From Paraglomus occultum (taxonomy: Eukaryota; Glomeromycota; Glomeromycetes; Paraglomerales; Paraglomeraceae), in assembly GCA_910592205.1 (NCBI GenBank), contig CAJVPJ010000005.1, positions 35,583 to 99,582 on the forward strand: a DNA stretch of 64,000 nucleotides, read 5' to 3'. The notes beneath the pieces are model-generated. The model ran no database searches, had not been told where the DNA came from, and saw only the letters and a program-made list of their open reading frames with translations. Shown here piece by piece: positions 1 to 11,233 of this stretch (positions are counted from its first letter, which is position 1; each line of letters starts with the position of its first letter). Both the position numbers and the translations under genes were made by a program.

Positions 1-3000
1 CAAGTTATTACAATAGTTACGATTGTTCTGATGGGAAGCAAAACCTCTATTGTGTTGCTAAATTTATTTATAGTAAATGGTGGAAGTAAACATACAAAGT
101 GGTTTAAAAGCAATACACGGTACTTAAATGTTAATATTCTATTTTAAATTTACTATTCCTAATTGCATAAATCTGTAGAAGGATGTTCGCACAGACTGGG
201 TTATACTGTATATTAATGTGTTGCATAATATAATCGTGTGAGATATTTATATAAAAATAATGAGCATTGTCACCTTTATATGCTTTAATTAAAATATTAA
301 GAGCACTGATTAAGACCTGACACAAACGTTGGGGCTAGCGCTGGTTCCCGAGTCACATATTAACGTGGATCGTAAAAAAATACTAATACGTGCATAAAGT
401 TTTATAGTTATGGAATTCGCAATTGTCTAACCAATTTTGCTTGTTTGTACCGCTAATATAAGTTGCCGGGTCATTAACGATGTCATTAATTATTATCACA
501 CATGTGAGAAATTAGCCTTCGGGGAGTCCTCATCCTTGCCATAATTATAAATATGACGTTAGCTTACTAACCGTAAATACAAAGAAGTTGACCAATGACA
601 TAAATAATAATGACTCCTGACGATCATTTCAATCTACAGACATTGACAAATTTACTGGCGGAAATCTTTCTTAAATTTGTATTGTGTTTCTAACAATTAA
701 GGGGACCCAAGCTTTTTGGAATCGGGATGTAATTAAGGTATAACATTTCAATATTGTATAGTTTATTACTTAATTAATAAATTCTGTCAGTGACACGACC
801 TTTCTACTGATCATCTAAACGCCGAATTATGTTGCGCATGTATGTTCTGTCGCAAATTCTCTTTGAGTTTCTTAGCTGTCACAAGTACTTCTCTTATTAT
901 CCTTATGGAAATTACTTACATGAATGTCTACTTGTCTCTGTTATAGAACGCCTGTCAGAATCTAATGTTTTTTCTAGGTAAATTAGCGCTTGTACTTCAT
1001 CGGGTAGCAGTCAACTCATTGAATTATTAAAAATACGAATACAAGCAATCATTTATTAATCAAATAATCTTAGGAAAGAGGTGAGTGCAGCGTTTACAAA
1101 TTTGGTTCACAGAAACAGTTTGCTTATGTTGTTTTAGCATGCGCACGAAGTGTTTATAAACTGTAGTCAGATTTGTTACACAGCATTTTCCCCTCAGATA
1201 TATGAAATAAAGTTTACAATAGAAAACAGAATTATTAGAAGTATTTTATACAGAACAAGAGTGAGAAATTGTTCGTAAAATAGATAATACCAGGAATATC
1301 TGAGTGCGAGGAAATTACTCATAGATTTGCCGAGAAAACGACAAATAAGAGTATTAACACCAACAACACACGATAAAGCAAAAGAAATAGAAAATATCGT
1401 ATTTGACATAAAGTTTTCATCAAATCTTCCACGAATTAGTCCTCTAGCTTGTTTCTATAAGAAGACTTCTTGAGTGTATTTGACTCGTAAGTTGCTATTT
1501 TGACACAATTGCAATCAGAGTCAAAATTGCTCTTGTAATTATAAATAAGAGTAAAAGAACCAAGTAATTACAAACTAAAAAATAAAAAGGGAAAATATAT
1601 TCTTAATCAACAAATTTCGATAACGTGTAACGTAATCTGTTGTGGGTTGAAAAGCTTTTTTAGTTAATTTTACTTGTTCAGAAGTGGTCTCTTATATTTC
1701 ATTGACAAAACTCATTCCGTTGCAATTATATGAACAAGAAAATAAGGAGAATCTTGGTCCACAAGTTTTCCGGTTGGTGTAGTAATAGAAATCAGTAATC
1801 ACAGGACAGTGAATTCTGTCTATCTTTTTCACCGTCAGTCGTCCCTCGTTTATATCCCCACTTCGGGGGGGGGGGGGGGCTTTTTGACGATATATCTGAT
1901 GTGAAATATAACTAAACGCAGTATATGTTTTAAATAATATATGCGTTTTAGTTTGATAGAAATTTGACTAGTTAGTAAAGTACATTAGTAATAAAGTTTG
2001 ACCCTTCAACTTTCTATCGACTACTACCAAACCCATTAGCCAAATTTTCTTTGCCTATCGAGTTGCGGAGCTAGCCATATTATAATGCGGAGGATTTAAA
2101 TTTATCACTTATGAATGATATTACTAACAAACTTTAGTTAATGATTTAGTAACTAAATTTCACAAACGTTAAGCAGAAACACGCTCTCTTATATTGAAAT
2201 TCGAGACATCTTTCTTAAAACAAAAAAAGTGACGTCCTGATAGAAAAGTGCATGTTAATGATGGTTTGTTACTACTCGCAATAGATTGAAATTGAACATA
2301 AACGTGCCACTGTTGACTAAAGATAGGTGGAGCAGAACGTGATCCGACATTTACAGTTTATTGGCCGGAGTACAAATTTACCAATGGGATTGCAAAGATC
2401 TGCTTCGCGGCTAGCATGATATTTATGTAACACGATCAACCTATATAGTAGGCATTTATAACTAAAGTATGATCATTATATTTCTATAGAATGTGGGAAA
2501 CTTCGGGCTCGTGAGGGAAATTTATACTGAGATATAATAGAGAAAATCCGCCCAGCCCCTTTGCTGAAATATATCAGAGTGTGAGTTACAACGAGGGGGG
2601 TATAAATGAGGGATGACAATTTCTTTAAGAACTAGCAATATTTGTTTTGTTTGCTGAAATACATGCCTTTAATGTGCTCTTTACTATTGGGGCGGATTCC
2701 TAAATGTGGTTCTACGCAAAGAGAGCAAGTCATTATTATAATGGTAATTCAATAACCATATAATATTGACAAAACTTTTTTCAAGTATAAGTTTAATATT
2801 AATATAACATAGTTTTTGACAGAATAACTTCTACTATTATTGTAACTATGGTTTTAATATTAATATAAATATAATTTTGTTTTATATTTATATTTTATAG
2901 GTAGAAATAATCTTACATGAATTTAACCATGTTATAATAACTTCAGTTTTATCTTAATCATTGATTACACTTGTCTTAATACAAGTTTAAAATGTAACAG

Positions 3001-3829
3001 AGAAAATTGGTTCACAGCTGTGACACACAAACAAAGCCTTCCAAATCATTACCTGATGTTAATGTGTTTATTCATTTTTAACTGACTCAGTCAATGTTCA
3101 CTTTGTCTGGTTTTGTTGCAGCATGCTCCAAGTGAGGACTGTAATACAATTGTGCTATTCAACGTCTTTGAACCTCCTGAAGTGCGTGGCTTAAAATGGG
3201 AATCTCTTCGCCATACCTGGCTAAGTGCCAAAATATCTTTTTTTTAATTTAGTTTAGAGAGTTTCTCTGTTACTATTTATGTTACTGCTGTCGACAATTG
3301 TCAATGAAGATATCATATTAACGGGAAAGTTTGTGGCATTCAATTGTTGCAGGATGCCCCAATTAAGGCTGTGGAACCAGGTAACGAGAATATTTGAAAA
3401 GGTGGTATCATGACCACGTTTGATCTTGGTTGACATAGTGTAACCCAGGAATTGGATTTGTAACGAATGATCACACATCAATAATAATAATAATGATTGT
3501 CATTGTCAATATTGGATTGACCAATAGAATCTAGTTGAACCCTGAAATTTGATGACGTTCAATGATCTTTTTGACCTTGTCAAATTAGACACATTATTCT
3601 CTTGCTCGTTATCTGTTTACGATTTAAGACAATAATAGTGTGCGTGCACAATATCAGTCTAAGAACAAGGGTATCATATAATAAAGTGTATAAGGACGAG
3701 AAACATTGACAAATTGCTTGATAGAGCTGAAAAGCTAACACGCTTGATACGAGATACAAGGAAAATAGCGTTGGCGGTGATAAGGATACGATAGGAAAAA
3801 GATATCAGGAACATTTGCATAGTCAGATA
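1..3829. other. AT-rich spacer, no gene seen
   Basis: I find no reading frame here that looks like protein and no tRNA-like arm set. The only simple features are a run of 15 G at 1865-1879 and AT-rich low-complexity DNA around 2740-2940. Short open frames, for example 3254-3481 on the minus strand, have no family resemblance and no flanking exons. Confidence 0.6.
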
Positions 3830-6160
3830 ATGGACAAATATCAGGTGAGTCATAGGCATGAGTAAGCATACTGATCATGTGTGTGAAAGTCTGATTAATG
3901 AATGCCAGCAACTTGTATTATTTCTTATCTTAGAAAATCGAAAAGTTAGGAGAAGGTAAAGACCTTATTCAGTCATTACTCACTGCTCAACACATCCGAT
4001 TTCAAGACACCGCTTCTCAATTTAACTACTTTGCTATAAAAATTTAACATCACTTTCGGCGTTATGATTTGTCCTAATGAGATGTTATTTTGACCATCCA
4101 TTTCAATTCACAGGGACATATGGCATAGTTTACAAAGCACAAAACAGAGACACTAATGAAATTGTAGCTCTTAAGCGGATAAGGCTCGATAATGAAGAGG
4201 AAGGGGTACGTTTGGATAGGGAATGTATTGGAATATACATAGTTACGTATGCTTCTCGTACGTTTGCACAAGTTCCAATTAAACGATCATTTGTTATACT
4301 GTCATTGATTTAGGTTCCATGTACTGCTATTCGTGAAATATCATTGTTGAAAGAGTTAAAACATCCGAATATTGTAAGGTAACGAAACTTTAGCATGTTG
4401 ACATTCCACTCAGTATTATTGACTTGCAAAAATGAATGTTGTTTAAATGGATTTTTTGACTTTAATTCTGAATCTGTATAGGCTACATGACGTCCTTCAT
4501 ACTGAAAAAAAATTAACGTTAGTATTCGAGTATCTTGACTCGGATCTTAAGAAGTATCTTGACTCTTACGGTGGAGATCTTGATCCTCAAACAATCAAGG
4601 TATATTCAATGACATGCCTATTTACAATCTATAATCTATAATCATTTTCTTAAAGAGTTGGCTTCATCGTTCAAAGGTCGAGAAATATAACGTAATTTGA
4701 AATCTTGATCTAACGTCATATTTATTGTGTTTACCATCAATTAGCACTTAATGTATCAGCTACTCAAGGGGATCGCATTTTGTCACGAACACCGAGTTTT
4801 GCATCGGGTAGGTACTTTAGTGATTATTTGATATGAGAATGTAGATTATCGAACAACAATCTCTGTATTGTAAGCGCTCCGTTGAGGCGAATTTATTGTA
4901 TAATTAACTAATTGGTCGCTAACTTGCGAATTTTAGGATTTAAAACCGCAGAATTTACTGATTAACAAGGTATGCATAATAAACCACCCGGTTTTCCTTT
5001 TGTTCCTCATATTTATACGTTCTTCATAATATAATTAAAGAAAACAGAACTCAAACTAGCAGACTTCGGTCTCGCTCGCGCATTTGGTATTCCTGTCCGT
5101 AGCTATTCACATGAGGTAAATCTTGATACAGCCATTCTGGTCTACGTACTTCCTCCATCCGTGAAAATTTCTTACTAAAGTTTTTTTACCGCTCACAATA
5201 ATCATCATGACACCATACTTAGGTTGTGACTTTATGGTATCGTGCCCCAGATGTGCTAATGGGATCGCGACAGTATTCAACCTCGATCGATGTCTGGTCA
5301 GCTGGATGTATATTTGCCGGTAAGAAAAGTCGTGTTTTGAAAATGATGATTGGGGCTTTTGGAACTTATTTACGTTGTGAGCGTGAAATACGGGCACATT
5401 GTTCATTTATACGTACTGTTCATTTTCTTATTAAATCCACGAACAGAAATGGCATCCGGTAGGCCGTTATTCCCGGGAAGTTCGATCAAAGACCAATTGG
5501 TTCGAATATTTAAATATCCTTGTTTTATGAATCTATATACAATCAGCGAGCGCTGCATTATGTTATCATAAATGCATTTGCTGTTATACATCAGACTATC
5601 TATCATTAAAGACGTAGAATTTCCTTTAGATATCCATAACTCTATCTTTTTCTGGATAGCACAGTTTTAGGGACGCCAACAGAAGAAACATGGCCAAGAG
5701 TATCGCAGTTACCAGAATACAAAGTATGTAGGATGAAAGAAGTACAAGTTTTCTGTGTCACACACTGCTTGTTACATATTGAATTATTGGTATTAATTTA
5801 TGTTCCAATTTGAACTTTAGCCGGATTTTGAGATTTATCCGCGGATGCCGCTCGAACGGTTCATACCAAAGCTGGACGCTCTCGGGATTGATTTACTGAG
5901 TGTATGCTTATAGTTTATTTATTTATTTATTTCTGTTATTTTATTTTTATGTTGTGTCTGCATTGGCTCACAAAACTTTCTAATTATAAAATAATGTTGT
6001 GATCATTGATGTTAATCAGCATCTAATAGAATATCAGCCAGAAAAGCGCATTGGAGCCGAAGCGGCTCTACAACATCCATACTTTGATGAAATCAGAAAA
6101 AAGGAACAATCAGCTGCGCAGGCTGCCGGAGTGACTATTCATCAACCGAACCCGAGTTAA
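3830..6160 (+). CDS. CDK5/Pho85-type cyclin-dependent kinase, 13 exons
   Basis: This is a Ser/Thr kinase that needs a cyclin partner (Pho85/CDK5 group: nutrient signalling, polarity and cell-cycle exit). Exons are 3830-3844, 3934-3955, 4114-4205, 4314-4378, 4482-4599, 4745-4807, 4937-4969, 5041-5115, 5223-5319, 5447-5513, 5663-5723, 5821-5901 and 6020-6160. They join to 930 nt, 309 aa, the normal size for the family. Visible motifs: Gly loop [10 protein letters not shown], catalytic [22 protein letters not shown], activation segment [20 protein letters not shown] with Ser rather than Thr as in CDK5/Pho85, and the [10 protein letters not shown] and P-Y-F C-lobe motifs. The cyclin-binding helix reads PCTAIRE, not the PSSALRE of CDK5 or PSTAIRE of Pho85. 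All introns are GT-AG except the one at 5514-5662. The start is the ATG opening a five-codon first exon, MDKYQ, matching the family N-terminus. Confidence 0.93.
5514..5662 (+). other. Probable U12-type (AT-AC) intron in the CDK gene
   Basis: The intron starts ATATCCTTG and ends GCAC. The first eight bases match the minor-spliceosome 5' consensus exactly. TCCATAAC at 5633-5640, 22 nt before the end, matches the U12 branch-site consensus TCCTTAAC at seven of eight positions. Removing it gives RIFKVLGTP, the same length as RIFRLLGTP in CDK5. The only GT-AG alternative uses a weak GTTTTA donor at 5521 and inserts two extra residues in a helix that does not vary in length. Confidence 0.75.
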
Positions 6161-9100
6161 ATTCATTATAATTTTACACTGTATTATTTACGCTATTATT
6201 AATCGTTTTTTTGACTGGTGATACCTAATGAATGGGTGGTTAGGGCATGAAGTTTTGAGTGGTTGGGTCATGGTGTCGGTCATATTCTATTCAATTATCC
6301 CACATGTTCTGATACATTTCATTATTTTTATATACATTATTTGCTAGTATTTGATATGGTTATTTATACTTGACTGTAGTAATCAACTTCTTATTTTTGG
6401 AGATGAGGAGTCAGAGAGTCAAAGACTTGGCATGATTATCTGTTATGTATTAGAATTGTCTATAATTATGATTCTTCTATATTAATGTGATTCATAACAG
6501 AATTGTATACGATATATTTGTTTGGGTGCTGTACATTGAATTGCGATTGTATTTAAACTTACATATTAATAACTATCTCGATGATTCTTTTCTATATCAA
6601 GAGTCTAGAAGGTGTTAGTGGTAACGCCACTTCGTAATGAAGACAAAATTTATCAGATAAAACACAAATTTGTGTTTTTCCTTCTTTCAATTAATATTCC
6701 CGTCTTACCACTCCATTGTTATGGATCAGAAGCTGGCGACGGAATATAAGGTTGGCCTGTCAACGAATCAGATAGGCATGCACTCCTCATGCATTAGTAA
6801 GCGCGTAATTTGCCGCTTATTATACCGAAAGATGTTGAACCTTTGACAAATTTATTATTTGTAGCCCGTCACATAGTCCAACCAAATAACGAAATAAAGA
6901 CATTCTAGGATCAAAAAGGGGGGGGATCTACTGTTTGTGATCTCGTTGCGGAAAAAATTTTCCAAACTACTCCTGAAATATGGTACATTGCAACAAAACA
7001 TACCATTGTTCGAATTTGTCTGGCCTATATAAAGTACGGGCTGTCAGCTATTTACTATCACGTGAATTATAGTTAAATCAACGTCGCAATTCGTTTCCCA
7101 ACCAGTTTTTGCCCACGCCCATTCAATGATGTTGTGTCATTGTGTTCAAATTCTCAAGATGATACATCTTTATTATAGATGTCAGTAACGCCATCCCATA
7201 CCCAGCTGTGTTGATCATCGCAGCAGATGCACCAAAAATATTAAATTGTTTCTTGCAGTCATCGCAATATGCTATATATTGCCTTATCTATCATATATTC
7301 GCACCATCAACAGTACACGATAGAAATCAACCTATACGCATCTTGTCCAATCTATAGTCTACGTTATTGGTGAACCAGTGGTCATCACCCCCTGCTTCCT
7401 GTCGTACACCCATATCAGAACTTTACCTATATAACCGGAACCTACCTTTGGAGTATGATCCCATAGTTTTTACACAATTATAAGCCGACCGTTTTTACTC
7501 TTGTATTGTATAATCTTTTATCATGACGGGCATGGTATGAAATGCCAATGATTCGAAATATGCGCTGGAAGGCAACCAGGGATTGGAAAAGCCTCTGTGA
7601 TGTCACACTACTTTTCAATACGGAAATCTTCTCTGTAAGGAGCAGTATCAAAAACAAAGAGGAATATTAAAATTATCAGATCAAGGAATAAGTCTTTACA
7701 AGCGGAGTTTGTTATGCCTTACACTTAGAAATTAGATCTTTTCTCCTTCCACTATGATTATCTCTCTAATCCGTAGACGAAGATACTTAACGATTCGAGA
7801 CAAGAATATATCAGAAGAAAAATCTACCTTTTGATCCAGCACCAAGCTTATTCCAAGTAACGTCCTGTTCTCATTTTCCTCCTTCTAAAATGTCTTCACT
7901 CACCATCCGGCCACCCCGTTCCGCAATTCGTACCTCGCAGACTATAATCTCTGATCTGTGATTGTCAAAAGAATTTAACGTCAAAAGGGAACCATAATCA
8001 GTTTCCTCAATGACTATGGACGAAACCAATACCAACCCAAACAATCATGCTGGCCAATCCAGCTTGGTTGGCTCAATTTTCTGTTCGCTTTCAATAAATG
8101 TTAAATGATAAGGATGAATATCAATCATATTCGCTTTTCCTCGTTATTTTCTTTCTGTTCATACGTCGCGTCACCCGAAGCCAGGAGGGTTCCTTTGGCC
8201 CAAGAGATTTTTCTTTGTTCTGCTCGTTCAGGAAAGGGTTCTTTTTCTCCAAGAAGAGCGGTTAGAACCTTGACAGCGAATAAAAGATCCCCTATTTCTT
8301 CCTTCTCAAAACCTTGCATGGATGTGATTCCGGAGAATAACTAAGCTCGGTTAATGATAAAACGGAATAGTTAACAAAGTATGGTCATATGCGGCATATA
8401 AAGCTTATATTAATATGATCGATTATCTCCTACAATGTTACAGGTTGGAAAAACCAGCGGCCTCGATCCCTGCATTCCACGCGATTTGCCTGCCTACCTC
8501 AATAATAAATAGGATAATTCATCCGCGCGACCGCACATATTTTAATGTCAACGCGCATTCATGGAGACTGCTACGAATGATTGAATTAAAAAGCATAGTA
8601 TAATTGTATTTGGAAATCGTCATAGTCATAAAAGACATTACCCGACATACCCTGCTCTCTTTAGAAGCTTAGGTATACGTATTTGACTGGTTACAGAGGG
8701 GGCGGGCATCGCGATGAACAAAGATATCTGATTCGTATAATATGAATGTCATATTATTCGAATCAATGTGACTGAGCTGATTACACATCCGTAAAATGTA
8801 ACCGGTTCCAACGTGAAACTTATTGGACCCGCTAGCGTCTTCGAACTTAACAATGGTTGATCGATGGACAAGGATGCGGTAACTTAGTAGATGTCTCGTA
8901 AACAGGACAACAATCGACTTCGCCAATTAAAGAATATTATCAAACCTACACAAAGACAATCTATATGTATACATCCCAGGTTGATTCCATTTCGCAATCT
9001 TGATGGATTCGATTAAAGTTCTTGCGCCGATAACGGGAATGGGTGTGAGTTATTGATCCTAAAGAACGCGTCTATTTTTTTAAACTGCACCCTAATTCGT

Positions 9101-9830
9101 TAATTTTCTTCACCCTTGATGCCATCAACGTGTGAATCGATCAGCAACTACACTGCGCTGGTGGGTGTGGGCACAAGTCTCGTATGTTCATATCAACAAA
9201 TCTTGTCTGAACTATAATGTGAATCTTAATACTGGATATCCTTTTGCTGATATCTTACCTTTAAGAGAATGAGTGCTTTAACATGAGAATGATAGAGATC
9301 AAAATCAGACCATTTTATTCAACCAATGAGACATTTAATTAATATTTACATGTCCTTTCCCTTGATAGTTTCCTTTAACATCAATATTGAATATGGAACC
9401 AAAGACCTTTATTGTTAATCATAATACATTATTAATACATCTATTGTTCATACTAATCTGGACAACTCATTTTAGTTATTCAATGTTACGTAGCTAACAA
9501 TGGGTATCCAAAACCCATACTGCCCAAAGCTACTTTGTGAAACATGAACAAAAAGGCCAGAAAACTCCGAAATATCACATTACCGAAAACTCCGATATAT
9601 CACAACGGGCTGTCGAAAGGCGAGTAAACTAATTGTGATTAGTAATAAGCTTATGGTTTAGTATTATTCCACATTAATGAAATAAAATGGGGTACCATGA
9701 CGCTTTGTGGCGTAAACAATAGTGGTGACACCCCAAAAAATCCCGTTTGTGGCTATGCTTGTTTGACCTGTTTGCATCGTACAGCTATCAATCAATCAGT
9801 TGTTCATTCATCTCAATACGTTTTTGAGCA
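6161..9830. other. Spacer, no supported gene
   Basis: No gene can be supported here. There is a run of eight G near 6918-6925. A 64-codon minus-strand frame at 8125-8319 has a protein-like composition (Lys/Glu-rich, starting MQGFEKEEIGDLL) but no recognisable family and no convincing partner exons. A short plus-strand stretch near 7592 reads CDVTLLFNTEIFSVRSS, faintly like the start of a BTB fold, and stops soon after. Both could be gene relics or chance. Confidence 0.45.
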
Positions 9831-11165
9831 ATGCAGCAAACTGGTTCAGCTGATGCATTCGAAGATGATTTCTCACACTTGTTGGATGCACCGGTGGTGT
9901 CACCACCCGATGAAACAAGTATAATCAATAAAAAAAGAAAAAAGGAAAAGATAAAGACAACTATAGAAGATGATTATGTAACATCTCCAAGTATTCCTAA
10001 TTCACCAATCAAAAAGAAAGTAAGCAGATGCCTATTACTGAGTGTTGATTCATATAATTGCAAGATTGATCAATTAACCCATATGAATGCAAGCAGAAGA
10101 AAAAAAAGAAGAAGAGACGTGTTATAGAAGAGAAACGTTTAGCATATGACTCGTCTAGTCAATCGGAAACATTTCACACCGTCAGGCAGAAAGTCCTGCC
10201 GCATTTGTCCAATCTTGAATTGGAAGAGCTACAATTGCCAGGTATATGAATATTAAATATATCATCAACATTTGATGGAGTGATAGCATCTTGGCATCCG
10301 TACAGACATATGATTGATCGTTAGGGCCAATACCATGTCTTTTATACAGTCGATGCGTTTGTTGATTCCGAAGGGTTTGCACTAGAAAGGTCGCTTGGGA
10401 ATCTAACAAGCTTTATAAACTTTGGTACGTTACTTTTGTTGTCGTTCTGGCGTAGATATCTTTGACTTTGATGACCATTATATTTGTCTATATAAAGTTG
10501 ATCCCGAGCTGAAACTAAAAGAGCGACCAAGCGAAACAGGGAATGGGTCCCCATTGATAATAATTATTGCGATTTCAGCGGCGAGATCTGTCAAGTTGAG
10601 AAGGTGTAAAAGTATACATATGTGATCGTGGGTTGCGGAGGGGAGATGCAATAACTTATCATTTATTTCGACTGATTCACATTAGATTAACCGTTTGGCT
10701 TATGAACTTGATATCACTCTTTCAGAGCAATGATAGAGTACAAGTCATCAAACATAAAAATAGCAAAACTATTTGGGAAACATTTTAAATTCAAGGATCA
10801 GGAAAAGTTCTTGGAACTGAACTTTATCAATATCGCAGTTACTACGCCAGAACGCATCTTGAAAATGGTAAACGATTCAAGTAAGTGATGGGTGTAGTAG
10901 CACTAACGAGAAGAGTTCATTAATTTCGTTAACAAGTTTGTCATTTACACCTCTTTTGTCTCTTTCCCCATCATCTATATACATTTGTTTAGAATCTCTC
11001 GATTTATCGAGGCTGAAGTACATCATAATAGATGCTACATGGAAGGACGTGAAGGAAAGAAGTGTATTCGACGATGGGTGCAAAGAATTGATGCTACTGT
11101 TTGCAAACAGTTTATTACTCGAAAAGATAAAAGTGAAGAAAGAGACAAAGATAGCGTTATATTAG
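9831..11165 (+). CDS. CMS1: CMS1-like small-subunit ribosome biogenesis protein
   Basis: Cms1/CMSS1 proteins are nucleolar factors linked to the 90S pre-ribosome; they keep a degenerate DEAD-box helicase fold. Exons 9831-10019, 10097-10241, 10350-10424, 10498-10603, 10726-10880 and 10993-11165 join to 843 nt, 280 aa, close to human CMSS1 (279 aa). All introns are GT-AG. Residues 34-75 are Lys-rich and acidic by turns, typical of nucleolar proteins. Then come FVDSEGFALERSLGNLTSF, the family motif GNGSPLIIIIAISAARSV (motif I-like, without a Walker Lys), VTTPERILKMV and LSRLKYIIIDATWKDVKERS (motif II-like, lacking the DEAD residues). The start is the first ATG in frame, leading into an acidic stretch. 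Its stop lies only 68 bp from that of the convergent neighbour. Confidence 0.85.
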
Positions 11166-11233
11166 GTTATATAAGCGACAGTATAGAATAAGCAAGCATT
11201 TATCGAATTACTATCCATAAATTATATCTTCGT

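Noticed and set aside
3104-3385. Two similar stretches around TTGTTGCAG-ATGC-CCAA
   Set aside because: Similarity covers only about 35 bp at roughly three-quarters identity, so it is not convincing as a repeat.
7590-7670. BTB-like words CDVTLLFNTEIFSVRSS on the plus strand
   Set aside because: Too short, followed by a stop, with no second half of the domain nearby.
8125-8319. 64-codon minus-strand frame starting MQGFEKEEIGDLL
   Set aside because: Protein-like composition but no family, no clear partner exons and modest length; a plus-strand frame overlaps it fully.
9236-9245. ATATCCTTTT, a perfect U12-type 5' splice-site string
   Set aside because: No exon lies on either side. By base composition a few copies of this 8-mer are expected by chance in 64 kb; another occurs at 60677-60686. 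Only the CDK case is supported by reading frame.
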